This document shows positions 18,020 to 26,267 of a stretch of DNA of 64,000 nucleotides, piece by piece. The first letter of the stretch is position 1; each line of letters starts with the position of its first letter. The translations under genes and the position numbers were made by a program. Under the pieces are notes generated by a model. The model saw nothing but the letters and a program-made list of their open reading frames with translations, was not told the DNA's origin and did no database searches. Origin of the DNA: Pseudomonadota bacterium (GTDB lineage Bacteria > Pseudomonadota > Gammaproteobacteria > Steroidobacterales > Steroidobacteraceae); NCBI GenBank assembly GCA_025357635.1, contig JANXOV010000105.1, positions 1 through 64,000 on the forward strand. Direction: 5' to 3'.

Positions 18020-18558
18020 AGACGACCATCGCATCGCGGCGAATGATCATTTACGGCGTCATTGGCGCAGCCTCGCTGGCCCTGGCTATTTTCGGACAGC
18101 CCGCCGAAGACACCAGTGCGGCGGCACAGAATCCGCAGAAGGGACCGGCCCGCACACAGCAGGGTTCTGCCCCTAACTCCACCCTGAGCGCCGGAGCGGC
18201 CGCTTTTCTGACGCGGCTCGCCCATCGCACTGCAGACTCCAAGGCATCCGCAGATTTGTTTGCGACGCGCTCCTGGTACGTCGCGCCGCCACCTCCGCCG
18301 CCTCCGCCGCCCCCGCCGCCGTACGTGCCGCCGGCACCCATCGCGCCACCGCTGCCCTTCGCGTTCCTGGGCAGTTACACGCCCGAGGGCGAACAGTCGA
18401 CCTTTTTTCTATCTCGCGGCGATCGGATCTACGACGTCAAAGCCGGGAGTTCAATTGACGATGAATATTCTCTCGATGCATTGGAAGGGTCGAACTTGAT
18501 TTTCACATACAAACCTCTGAAGACACGTCAGAGCTTGCCTGCTGGAGGTTCTCCGTGA
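18016..18558 (+). CDS. PilP/GspC-like coupling protein with polyproline linker
   Basis: A 180-residue protein with an N-terminal membrane anchor (about 9-27). A Gln/Ala-rich region follows, then a run of twelve prolines near residues 91-102 continuing into YVPPAPIAPPLP. It ends with a small beta domain typical of GspC-HR or PilP (FAFLGSYTPEGEQSTFFLSR, DRIYDVKAGSSI). It would span the periplasm and dock the inner-membrane platform to the secretin encoded immediately downstream, with four bases of overlap. The polyproline stretch probably serves as a stiff periplasmic spacer. Confidence 0.7.
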   Translation: MKTTIASRRMIIYGVIGAASLALAIFGQPAEDTSAAAQNPQKGPARTQQGSAPNSTLSAGAAAFLTRLAHRTADSKASADLFATRSWYVAPPPPPPPPPPPPYVPPAPIAPPLPFAFLGSYTPEGEQSTFFLSRGDRIYDVKAGSSIDDEYSLDALEGSNLIFTYKPLKTRQSLPAGGSP

Positions 18559-20975
18559 GCTTACTATTGAAACGCATGGGCGCCACGCTGATGGTGGCAG
18601 TAATGGCCAGCTCTTGCGCCGGCTCGCGCCTGCAGAGCGATGGACTCAAAGCCATCGAAAACGGCAACTATGAGGAAGGCCTGAGCAAACTCGAGCAGGC
18701 GACACGGGCGAACCCCGGCAATCTGGACTATCGGCTTGCACTGAAGGCGCGCCACGACGAAATCGTGACGCGCCTGCTGGGCGAGGCGGACAAAGCGCGC
18801 GGCGCGGGCAAGCTGGACGAGGCTGAACACCATTTTCATCGAGTGCTTGTGATCGAAGCGGGGAATGACAGAGCCCAGCGGGGACTTGATGGCGTCTCGG
18901 GAGACCGCCGCCACTCCGTCATGGTGGCAAAGGCCGGCCAAGCATTGGAAGCACGGGATTTCGAAAAGGCGGAAAGCCAGCTTCGCGCAGTCCTTGCCGA
19001 GGATCCGGGCTTCGCGCCGGCCAACGCCATGCAGGTCAAGATCGACACGGCCAAGGGCCCTATCAAGATCACGCCACGGCTGAAAGCCCGCAACAACAAA
19101 CCAGTCACTCTGCAATTTCGCGACGCAAACACCAAGATGGTCTTCGAGGTGCTGTCGCGGGAGACCGGCATCAATTTCATTTTTGACAAAGACGTCAAGA
19201 GCGATGGCAAGACGACGATATTCGTGCAGCAAGTCCCGGTGGAACAAGCGGTTGAACTCGTTCTTGGGCAGAACCAGCTGGCGCGGCAGATGCTGTCCGA
19301 GAATATGGTCCTGATCTATCCGAACACGGCGGCCAAGCAAAAGGAATATCAGGACGAGATCGTCAAGACCTTTTACCTGACCAACACCGACCCGAAAAAG
19401 GCCCAGGATCTTCTGAAAACGGTGTTGAACACCAAGACGTTGTTCGTCGATGACAAGGCAAACCTGCTCATCATGCGCGACACGCCCGAAGCGGTGCGCA
19501 TGGCGGAAAAACTGATCGCCTCATTGGATCTGGCCGAGTCTGAGGTGATGCTGGAGGTCGAGGTGCTGGAGATCACCCGCAGCAACCTGCAGCAGCTGGG
19601 CATCAACTATCCGACGAGCGCGTCGATTTCAACACCGAAGAATCTGAATCTGGAAAGCGTGGGAAACCTGACCAAAGCGGATATCGACTTGACTCCGTTC
19701 ACGGTATCGGCCGACGCATTGAAGCAGGTTGGATTGACCAACACACTGGCGAGCCCGCGCATTCGCGCGCGCAACCGTGAAAAGGCCAGGATCCTGATCG
19801 GTTCGCGCGTACCGGTCATCACCAACTCAGTCACGCCCACTTCCAGTGGAGCGGCGGTTGTCACCGGCAATGTGCAGTATCTGGACGTCGGCTTGACGCT
19901 CGAGGTGGAACCCACCGTGCATCTGGACAATGCGGTATCGATCAAGCTCAACCTCGAGGTCAGCTCCATCATCAAGCAGGTGACCACGGGCACCTCCGGA
20001 ACGCTGGCCTACGAAATCGGAACGCGCAACGCGCAGACGCTGTTGAGCCTGAAGGACGGTGAAACTCAGATTCTGGCGGGATTGATTCAAGACAGTGACA
20101 CGCGCAATTCCTCCCATATCCCCGGACTGGGCGACATTCCGATCCTTGGACGCCTGTTCGGATCCAATCGAACGGACAAGCAGAAAACCGAAATCGTGCT
20201 GTCGATTACACCCAGGGTGATCCGCTCCGCGCCGCGCCCATCCAGTGAGACAACCGAATTCTGGTATGGCACCGAATCCAACATCCGCAGCGCCCCGCTG
20301 GGTTCGCAATCCGATGCCGCCACCAGTTCGCGCGATGCGGGCAGCGTATCGGCGGCACCGGCTGCAGCGACTCAAACCACCTCGGCTACGCCGCCCAGTG
20401 AGGCGGCGGCAGCGCCTGTTGCATCATCGTCCTCGGCCGACGCGACCGGCGCCGCAGTTGGCGCCGTTGCGGCCACCGGAGTCATCGCCGCATCCGCCGC
20501 CCATGACGCCGCAAGCGCCGTACCGCTGTCGAGTGAAAAGCCGCAGAGTGCCGCCGACGGCGAGCGCCCCGCCTTGACGTGGTCGGGTGCCACGAGCGCC
20601 ACAGTCGGGCAGGAGTTCAGCGTGGCCGTGAATCTTTCCAGCCAAACGCCGCTGACGCGCGTCAAGTCCCAGTTGCATTTCGAAGGCCGGGCATTGCAGT
20701 TGATCAGCGCGGACGCCGGCGCAATCATCCCCGGTAATCTGAGTGGCGGTATGCCGCCGCAAATCAATCAACGCGCCGGCGTCGTGCAATTCGTGGTTCC
20801 AGCCACCAAGGAGGCCCCAGTGCAAGGCGACGGCAGCTTCCTGACGCTGCGCTTCAAGGCCATCGGGGCCGCCCCGGCGTCCGCGATAACGCTGCAGTTC
20901 GCTGCATCCAGCGCCGCGGGCGCCAATGTGCCCGTACAGATTCCCGCGCCTCTGAAAGTCGCCATTGGGCCTTAG
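18555..20975 (+). CDS. Secretin (GspD/PilQ) lipoprotein with C-terminal cohesin domain
   Basis: An 806-residue outer-membrane secretin starting at GTG 18555. A lipobox-like signal (MASSC, Cys21) suggests a lipid anchor. A TPR-like region covers about 30-150. Secretin N domains follow from about 175 (VTLQFRDANTKMVFEVL; TKTLFVDDKANLLIM). The secretin core has LASPRIRARNREKARI, VGLTLEVEPTV, LKDGETQILAGLI, and IPGLGDIPILGRLFG. After an Ala/Ser-rich linker (about 575-675) comes a cohesin-type domain to the end. Cohesin-tailed secretins belong to atypical type II systems. It forms the exit pore of this operon. Confidence 0.93.
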   Translation: MSLLLKRMGATLMVAVMASSCAGSRLQSDGLKAIENGNYEEGLSKLEQATRANPGNLDYRLALKARHDEIVTRLLGEADKARGAGKLDEAEHHFHRVLVIEAGNDRAQRGLDGVSGDRRHSVMVAKAGQALEARDFEKAESQLRAVLAEDPGFAPANAMQVKIDTAKGPIKITPRLKARNNKPVTLQFRDANTKMVFEVLSRETGINFIFDKDVKSDGKTTIFVQQVPVEQAVELVLGQNQLARQMLSENMVLIYPNTAAKQKEYQDEIVKTFYLTNTDPKKAQDLLKTVLNTKTLFVDDKANLLIMRDTPEAVRMAEKLIASLDLAESEVMLEVEVLEITRSNLQQLGINYPTSASISTPKNLNLESVGNLTKADIDLTPFTVSADALKQVGLTNTLASPRIRARNREKARILIGSRVPVITNSVTPTSSGAAVVTGNVQYLDVGLTLEVEPTVHLDNAVSIKLNLEVSSIIKQVTTGTSGTLAYEIGTRNAQTLLSLKDGETQILAGLIQDSDTRNSSHIPGLGDIPILGRLFGSNRTDKQKTEIVLSITPRVIRSAPRPSSETTEFWYGTESNIRSAPLGSQSDAATSSRDAGSVSAAPAAATQTTSATPPSEAAAAPVASSSSADATGAAVGAVAATGVIAASAAHDAASAVPLSSEKPQSAADGERPALTWSGATSATVGQEFSVAVNLSSQTPLTRVKSQLHFEGRALQLISADAGAIIPGNLSGGMPPQINQRAGVVQFVVPATKEAPVQGDGSFLTLRFKAIGAAPASAITLQFAASSAAGANVPVQIPAPLKVAIGP

Positions 20976-20981
20976 GCTGCA

Positions 20982-21455
20982 ATGCGTGCGCGCGGCTTCA
21001 CGCTGATCGAGTTGGTGATTACGGTGGCGATCGTAAGCCTCCTGGCGACGGTCGCCATGCCGCTGGGGAAAATGGCCACGCAGCGGCTGAAGGAATCCGA
21101 ACTGCGCACGGCGCTGCGCGACCTGCGCACCGGCATAGACGCCTACAAGCGTGCCGGGGACGAGGGCCGGATTGCCATCGAGGCCGACACCAGCGGCTAC
21201 CCCGCCTCTCTGGACTTGCTCGTGAACGGCGTCGATGACATCCGTGATCCGGAGAAAAACAAGAAAATCTATTTCATGCGACGCCTGCCGCGTGATCCGC
21301 TTTTCCCGGACAGCGCCGCACCGCCGGCCGAGACATGGGGTCTGCGCAGCTACAAGAGCCCGCCGACGGAGCCGCAGCCAGGGGACGACGTGTTCGACAT
21401 TCATTCACTGTCGCAAGGAGTGGGCCTGAATGGCGTACCGTATCGGGAATGGTAG
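20982..21455 (+). CDS. Type II secretion pseudopilin A
   Basis: A 157-residue pseudopilin with a minimal leader (MRARG^FTLIELVITVAIVSLL) and Glu at +5 after the cleavage Gly. The body resembles GspG-type minor subunits: a long helix, then TSGYPASLDLL, RRLPRDPLFP and TWGLRSYKSPP, ending in GVPYREW. It starts 6 bp after the secretin stop, and its 3' end overlaps the next pseudopilin by 26 bp. The C-terminal PYxEW ending is shared with pseudopilin B. Confidence 0.88.
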   Translation: MRARGFTLIELVITVAIVSLLATVAMPLGKMATQRLKESELRTALRDLRTGIDAYKRAGDEGRIAIEADTSGYPASLDLLVNGVDDIRDPEKNKKIYFMRRLPRDPLFPDSAAPPAETWGLRSYKSPPTEPQPGDDVFDIHSLSQGVGLNGVPYREW

Positions 21456-21828
21456 GTCCCCGTTGAGGGGCTTCACGCTGATCGAATTGATCGTCGTCAT
21501 GGCGATCATCGCAACACTGTTGACGATAGCGGTGCCGCGTTACTTCAAGAGCCTGGAGAAGTCGAAGGAGGCGGTGCTGCGTCAGGACCTGTCGATATTG
21601 CGGGACGCAATCGACAAGTTCAGTTCGGATCTGGGGCACAATCCGGAGACCCTGGAGAACCTGGTGGAGCGAAAGTACATCCGCAGCGTTCCTGTTGACC
21701 CGTTCACCAAGTCCGCGGGTGCCTGGATTGCATCGCTGTCGGAGGATGGCGAGGCCCCCGGAGTCGTCGATGTGCACAGTGGAGCCAAGGGAACCGCCTT
21801 GGACGGGACGCCGTACCTTGAGTGGTGA
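21430..21828 (+). CDS. Type II secretion pseudopilin B
   Basis: A 132-residue pseudopilin. The leader (about 14 residues) ends in Gly before FTLIELIVVMAIIATLLT, with Glu at +5. The globular part has LGHNPETLENLVERKYI, SVPVDPFT and ends in GTPYLEW. The start at ATG 21430 lies inside the end of pseudopilin A, indicating coupled translation. Together with A it probably forms the pseudopilus tip or a second fibre component distinct from GspG. Confidence 0.88.
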   Translation: MAYRIGNGRSPLRGFTLIELIVVMAIIATLLTIAVPRYFKSLEKSKEAVLRQDLSILRDAIDKFSSDLGHNPETLENLVERKYIRSVPVDPFTKSAGAWIASLSEDGEAPGVVDVHSGAKGTALDGTPYLEW

Positions 21829-21835
21829 GCGCCTT

Positions 21836-22324
21836 GTGTTGGCAGGGCAGCGCCACAGCGGTGGGTTCACCTACATCGGCATGCTCATCGTCGTCGTCAT
21901 CCTCGGCGTCTCCCTCGGCGCCGCGGGAAGCCTGTGGAGCCTTTCCGCACAGCGCGAAAAGGAGGTGGAACTGCTGTTCATCGGGCACCAGTTTCGCAAC
22001 GCGATTGCCGCATACTACGCCGCCGCCGGCGCGGGCTTTCGATACCCTCGGGAATTGCAGAATCTCGTCGATGACGATCGCTCGCCGGTGCCGCGGCACT
22101 TCTTGCGGCAGATATACCGCGACCCAATCACCGGTAAGGACGATTGGAACCTGATCCGGACCGACGACGGCGAGATCATCGGTGTCGCCAGCAGCTCCAT
22201 CGCAACGCCGATCAAGAAGGCCAACTTTGAGATTGAGGACGCCGCCTTCCAGGATCAGGAATGCTATTGCGACTGGCAGTTCTTGTATCAGCCGAGACGC
22301 GCTCGCGTCTTGCGCAAGCCGTAA
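21836..22324 (+). CDS. Pseudopilin-like protein lacking Glu+5
   Basis: About 162 residues, read from GTG 21836, eight bases after the pseudopilin B stop; TTG 21818 is an alternative start. A short leader ends in Gly, followed by FTYIGMLIVVVILGVSLGAAG. The position normally held by Glu+5 is Gly. The body has ELLFIGHQFRNAIAAYY, RHFLRQIYRDPITGKDDW and a Cys pair in QECYCDW near the end. It looks like a minor pseudopilin; in GspK the lack of Glu+5 marks the tip subunit, but GspK is longer. It is the last gene of the operon. Confidence 0.78.
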   Translation: MLAGQRHSGGFTYIGMLIVVVILGVSLGAAGSLWSLSAQREKEVELLFIGHQFRNAIAAYYAAAGAGFRYPRELQNLVDDDRSPVPRHFLRQIYRDPITGKDDWNLIRTDDGEIIGVASSSIATPIKKANFEIEDAAFQDQECYCDWQFLYQPRRARVLRKP

Positions 22325-22941
22325 GACGCGCGGATGCTGCGGTTTACTTGATCGCCTCGGTACACAGCCGCATCGCATCGCTGAGCGGCATTTCGCGGAA
22401 GGTGCCGTGCATCAGCTTGCGACTGGCGTGATAATCAGGGTTGTTTTTCGCTTTATCCAACGGCTCATCGCTCGCCCCGCCGGTCAAGGTCCGGCGCAAT
22501 AGGACAATACGCCCTCCACCAATCCGAGCACTTGCAGATTCACCGGGGTGTTTGCACGCATGGCCGAATCAAACGTGAGTGCAAACCCGAGCGCCATCAA
22601 TAATTTTTTTGCATAGTCCAGCCTGACGTTGAGTTCGGTGACTATGATCGCCGATCTCGCAGCAGACCGTGCAGCGGTGCTCCAGTCCAAGCGAGGACAT
22701 CAAAAAGAAATGCAGCTCGCTTGCCGTAAGCGCCTGTCAGCTGACTCCGCTCAAACGCGATGGCGCTCGTTTGACGTATGGTTCGAGCTGCCAGAAGAAC
22801 GGCATCGCGCTGTAAACAAACAGCGCCATAACCGTCAACAGCGACGGTACCTACCGGGGCGATACGGAAACCCACACGAACGCCGTCGTCCAAAAGGAGT
22901 TGCTGACGGCGCGGCGCCTGAGGGCCTGCGCCAAGTAGATC
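22325..22941. other. Gene-poor stretch with degraded coding fragments
   Basis: About 600 bp between convergent operons without an intact gene. It contains a frameshifted minus-strand remnant (22344-22690). A short plus-strand reading segment ends at a TAG near 22940 and includes the phrase GDTETHTNAVVQKELLTARR, without a start codon in frame. I see no transposase, inverted repeat or RNA gene. Confidence 0.5.
22344..22690 (-). pseudogene. Frameshifted gene remnant, family unknown
   Basis: Two minus-strand reading segments in adjacent frames look like one former protein. The first runs from about 22690 to 22486 and contains DYAKKLLMALGFALTFDSAM and NLQVLGLVEGVLSYCAGP. The second, shifted by one base near 22490, continues to TAA at 22344-22346 with NNPDYHASRKLMHGTFREM and SDAMRLCTEAIK. 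The composition and phrasing look like real protein sequence, unlike chance high-GC frames, but I do not recognise the family. Confidence 0.4.
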
Positions 22942-24558
22942 CTATGGGGCGATCCAGGCGCTGTCGGCAACCACGCGGTTGCCGGTTGGGTCGGCGAAGC
23001 GCACCAGGTACCCGCCCTTGGAGGCAAAACGCTGACCCGGCGCAAGTGCAAGCCGGGGGTAATGGCCGGTGATGATGCGATGCTCGAGCATCGTTTCGAC
23101 GCGCTCGACCAGATAATCGCGAACGAAGGTGTCAACCATGTGGTTGATCGTGTCTGAGACGATGCCACAGGCAAGATAGGTATCGGTCTGCTCCTCCAGA
23201 GCGACCACCGGAATCTGCCGGATCCGAAACCAGCCGAGTGGGTAGTCGAGGCGAACACGGCTGCGCTCAGGCAGGTCAAACGGATACGCAAGACGAGTGA
23301 GGTCGCGCCAGGCGGCCGGCAGAGGCGCTCGATCCAGACCCCCCATCCGTCCGGACATGAACACTGTCGACAACTCGGGCGGCGGGGATCCCAGTGCGGC
23401 GATGTCTTCGGCCCGCAACCACAGAACGAGCGCATCGCCAGGTTCTATCTTGCGCACCGCCGCCGACAGTTCGCGCGCGTGCGCACGGGCCGGAATACTG
23501 CGGTTTATGAATGTCAGCCCTTCGCCGGCAAATTCCGCAGCAAGCGGGGCGGCCGGGTCCTTGCCAACGTCGGTTGCGCGATAGACCTGAACGACCCGGT
23601 GCACCCCGGCCGTTGCGCGCCGCCCCTTGAGTTCATGCGCGATCAACTCGGTCTCGAGCAGCACGCCCTTGGAGAAATACAAGTTGTCGAAGTCGTTTTC
23701 CGCGACGACCGGAAGCTCGACATTAGGAAAAAGACACGGCAGCGCAGCCTCCTCGCAAAAACGATGCACCGGTGCCCACGTCTTGCCGCCGATTCCGGAG
23801 ATCACCGCATACACCGGCTCGGCGACAAGCTTTGCGTGCAGCTGCTTTTCCCAGGTTTCGGGCGCACCGGTCAGTTCCCAGACATGCAACTCCCAGTGGC
23901 GGTTGACCTTGAACATCATCCGGCGTGAAGAGCGCAGCCGCGGGCTCTGGGCGCGCACGTAGTGATTCTTGTCTTCAAAGAACTTGGTGAGCACCTCCAG
24001 CACGGCCTTGCGCTTCACTGGATCCGCATCGGGCGTGACAATGGTGGCAAAATGCAGCACCAAATCGGTCACGCCCGGCACCGCGCCGGGCGAGAGCTTC
24101 TTGAGGTAGGAGATCAGCTCCGTCATCGCCGCATCATCGAGCCGGTAGTGCGGCATGAGGTAGCTCAGCTTGTTGCCATCCGCGCGGACTCCCTCGCGGA
24201 TCGCGCGTGCGAGCGTCGCTTCCGTGTACGGGTCGCGATCGGGCCGCATGCCTTCCACAAACGGCAGGTCCAGATCATCGACGGTGCCGGCGCGCGGATG
24301 AAACAAATAACTGCCGGCGATGGGCGGGATTGTCTGACGGCCCTCCATCATGCCCAGGCCGCTGCGCCGGTGACAAGTGACGCAGGCTGCCGCGGCGCCC
24401 CTGATGCGCACACCAGGGTCGCGGTCGGCCTCGAGCGGCGCGCCCGTGGGCAAGACGCCATGGCGGTAAATGGCCTCGCCGACGGATTCAGGCGGCTTCT
24501 GCGCAAGCGCAGAGGATGCCCACACGAGGGCCAGTCCGAGGGCAGCGAAACCGCGCAT
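22942..24558 (-). CDS. Cytochrome c domain fused to periplasmic-binding-protein-like domain
   Basis: A 538-residue exported protein. The signal peptide ends ASSALAQ. A class I-like cytochrome c domain occupies about 25-165, with haem motif CVTCH at 59-63 and a likely distal Met in YLMPHYRL near 128. From about 190 the sequence resembles type I periplasmic-binding folds (LHFATIVTPDADPVKRKAVLEV, LVAEPVYAVISGIGGKTWAPVHRF, ELIAHELKGRRATAG), with no transport genes around. ATG 24558 is preferred over longer options. It lies 23 bp after the Sco gene at the end of the copper operon. A ligand-gated or docking electron carrier is a reasonable guess. Confidence 0.78.
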   Translation of the reverse strand: MRGFAALGLALVWASSALAQKPPESVGEAIYRHGVLPTGAPLEADRDPGVRIRGAAAACVTCHRRSGLGMMEGRQTIPPIAGSYLFHPRAGTVDDLDLPFVEGMRPDRDPYTEATLARAIREGVRADGNKLSYLMPHYRLDDAAMTELISYLKKLSPGAVPGVTDLVLHFATIVTPDADPVKRKAVLEVLTKFFEDKNHYVRAQSPRLRSSRRMMFKVNRHWELHVWELTGAPETWEKQLHAKLVAEPVYAVISGIGGKTWAPVHRFCEEAALPCLFPNVELPVVAENDFDNLYFSKGVLLETELIAHELKGRRATAGVHRVVQVYRATDVGKDPAAPLAAEFAGEGLTFINRSIPARAHARELSAAVRKIEPGDALVLWLRAEDIAALGSPPPELSTVFMSGRMGGLDRAPLPAAWRDLTRLAYPFDLPERSRVRLDYPLGWFRIRQIPVVALEEQTDTYLACGIVSDTINHMVDTFVRDYLVERVETMLEHRIITGHYPRLALAPGQRFASKGGYLVRFADPTGNRVVADSAWIAP

Positions 24559-24581
24559 GGATCGACTGATCAAGCGGCCTC

Positions 24582-25187
24582 TCACCGGGCTGCGAGCAGC
24601 GTACGGTACTCGCGCATCAGTTGATCCGGGGTCACCAGTCCATCGATGCGCCGCCATGGCTGGCCCGGCGCAACGCGCAGCAGCGTCACCGGAGCGTGGC
24701 TCATCTTATCGCCACGGTACACATCGAAGGCACGTTGCGCGGCCAGACTCGTGGCGAGAGTCCCAGTGTAATGTTGCCACCCAGGGCCTGCCTCAAACTG
24801 CGCGGCATACGCACGCAGCCGCTCCGGGGTGTCCTGCTCGGGGTCGATGGAGATCGACATCAAATGCACCTTGCCGCTGTCGTCGCCGAGTCGCTGTTGA
24901 AACTGCGCAAAGATCGCGCTCATCAGCGGACAGACCGAACCGCAGCTGGTGAAAATGAAGTTCAGCAGCACCGGACGCCCGTCGTTGATCTCATCAGGCA
25001 GCGACACGGCTTTGCTGTCATCGCGCACGAGCTTGATGTCCGGCACGGTGTATTGCACCGTGGAGATCAGCAACTGCGAACGGACCGGCGGATTCTGCGC
25101 CATCAACTCTGCGTCACTCGCCGCCGCGCTGCCCGCAGCGAGCGCCAGCGCTGCGATTGCGACATTGAACATATTGGCTCGTGACAT
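24582..25187 (-). CDS. Sco1/SenC-type copper chaperone
   Basis: A 201-residue exported thioredoxin-fold protein. A signal peptide is followed by the copper-binding CGSVCP motif (Cys82, Cys86). SISIDPEQDTPERL and the third copper ligand His164 in DKMSHAPVTLL follow. All Sco ligands are present. Sco proteins deliver copper to CuA or other cupric sites, or act as thiol reductases. No haem-copper oxidase genes are in the window, so here it probably loads the multicopper proteins encoded upstream. ATG 25187 has GAGGAG upstream; the preceding TTG is less likely. Confidence 0.92.
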   Translation of the reverse strand: MSRANMFNVAIAALALAAGSAAASDAELMAQNPPVRSQLLISTVQYTVPDIKLVRDDSKAVSLPDEINDGRPVLLNFIFTSCGSVCPLMSAIFAQFQQRLGDDSGKVHLMSISIDPEQDTPERLRAYAAQFEAGPGWQHYTGTLATSLAAQRAFDVYRGDKMSHAPVTLLRVAPGQPWRRIDGLVTPDQLMREYRTLLAAR

Positions 25188-25383
25188 CAAATGCTCCTCA
25201 TGAGATCCGCTTCAAGGCCAGGCCAAACACTCACCCTGCCCGCTCCGCCCCCACGGATCAAGCGGACAGTCGTCAGTCGGGCTGGCCGCACAATGGACTC
25301 CCGCTTAATGCGAGCGGACCGAAGTCATCCTGTCATCGCACAACCGGTGCAATGCATCGTGACGGGTGACATAACGTCATCCG
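25187..25383. other. Intergenic gap inside the copper operon
   Basis: About 195 bp between the LolA-like gene and the Sco gene. Its only clear feature is the hairpin at the LolA-like stop codon; I see no small gene in it. The gap is long enough for a secondary promoter for the Sco-cytochrome pair. Confidence 0.4.
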
Positions 25384-25386
25384 TCA
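25360..25386 (-). terminator. Hairpin spanning the stop codon of the LolA-like gene
   Basis: TGACGGGTGAC at 25360-25370 pairs with GTCATCCGTCA at 25376-25386 around ATAAC, with one G-T-type mismatch in 11 pairs. It includes the TGA of the upstream gene. There is no T-run on the minus strand, so partial termination or mRNA 3'-end protection is as likely as full termination. Confidence 0.4.
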
Positions 25387-26250
25387 ATGGCGCGGCCGCG
25401 GCGCTGCGTTCGCGCCAGCCGGGGGCGGGTTGCGCGTGTCGACGGTAACACCGCGGTGACGCGTGGTGGGCACGTCAGGCTTGCTGAACATGCGCGCATC
25501 AAGCTGAGGATTGAGCGCGATCTTTTCGATCACCAGTCTATTGACCGTTCCGCCGTCGGCCGAGACCATTTCGATCGTCGTGGGCAATTGCAGGCCTTCG
25601 AAGGCCTGATAACTGCGATAGCTCACTGAGGCCACGCCCGACCGGCCGGCCGCGTTACGGAAATCGCGCTCGAAGCGGGCTTCGAGGAAGGTCTCGGCAT
25701 CGACCCAGACGCGGTGCCTGACGCCCGAGGGCAGTGTCACCTGCAACCTGTAGGTCTTGCGGCCCTCGATTGCATCGATGCCGATCAGCCCGATGGCCGC
25801 ACCGCGGGCGGCATCATCCATCAGCGGCCCGTCGATCACCTGCGCATCGCGCGCGAAACTCAGTTCATCCTCGCTGTAAGCTGTCAGTTCCGGGGCGCCA
25901 TTACCGAGCGGACGCAACTTCCAGCCGTTGCTGCCGTCATAAATGCGCACCGACCGCTGGTTTTGCGCCATGACTTCAAAGCGCGTCTGATTGGGACGCT
26001 GCTGCTCGAGCAGGAATGGCATCTCGCGCCCCGGCACCGCAGCGCTTTCAATATGGCCTGCCCAGGCCATGGTCTTGATCTTGCTCCACGCCTCAACTCC
26101 ACCGCGGGCGCGCGCATTCTTTTCCACGATCTGAGCAGCGGTCAGCTCACCGGCAGGCATCACCGACGGTAGCGGGGCGGGAGCAGCAGCCGCCAACGCA
26201 AAACCACAAGCGAGCGTCAAACAGCCGCCGGCAAGGGCCAGATTTTTCAT
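25384..26250 (-). CDS. LolA-like exported protein 2
   Basis: A 288-residue exported protein. The signal peptide (MKNLALAGGC..., Ala-rich) is followed by ELTAAQIVEKNARARGGVEAW, the opening found in LolA/LolB-fold outer-membrane lipoprotein-sorting-like proteins. A run of beta strands includes IKTMAWAGHIE, VRIYDGSNGWKLRP and YRLQVTLPSGVRHRVWVDA. The C-terminal 25 residues are Pro/Arg-rich. It is a paralogue of the gene directly upstream, sharing the whole architecture. ATG 26250 has GGGG upstream. The fold suggests binding of a hydrophobic or lipid ligand in the periplasm; the role in a copper operon is unknown. Confidence 0.75.
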   Translation of the reverse strand: MKNLALAGGCLTLACGFALAAAAPAPLPSVMPAGELTAAQIVEKNARARGGVEAWSKIKTMAWAGHIESAAVPGREMPFLLEQQRPNQTRFEVMAQNQRSVRIYDGSNGWKLRPLGNGAPELTAYSEDELSFARDAQVIDGPLMDDAARGAAIGLIGIDAIEGRKTYRLQVTLPSGVRHRVWVDAETFLEARFERDFRNAAGRSGVASVSYRSYQAFEGLQLPTTIEMVSADGGTVNRLVIEKIALNPQLDARMFSKPDVPTTRHRGVTVDTRNPPPAGANAAPRPRH

Positions 26251-26267
26251 GACGGCACCCCTTCCGA

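Noticed and set aside
22629-23072. A 147-codon plus-strand frame across the operon boundary
   Set aside because: It runs into the 3' end of the minus-strand cytochrome gene, is Arg/Gln-rich and has no recognisable feature.
24582-25187. Sco protein as evidence for a nearby cytochrome c oxidase
   Set aside because: No haem-copper oxidase subunit gene is in the window; the neighbours are multicopper-type proteins.
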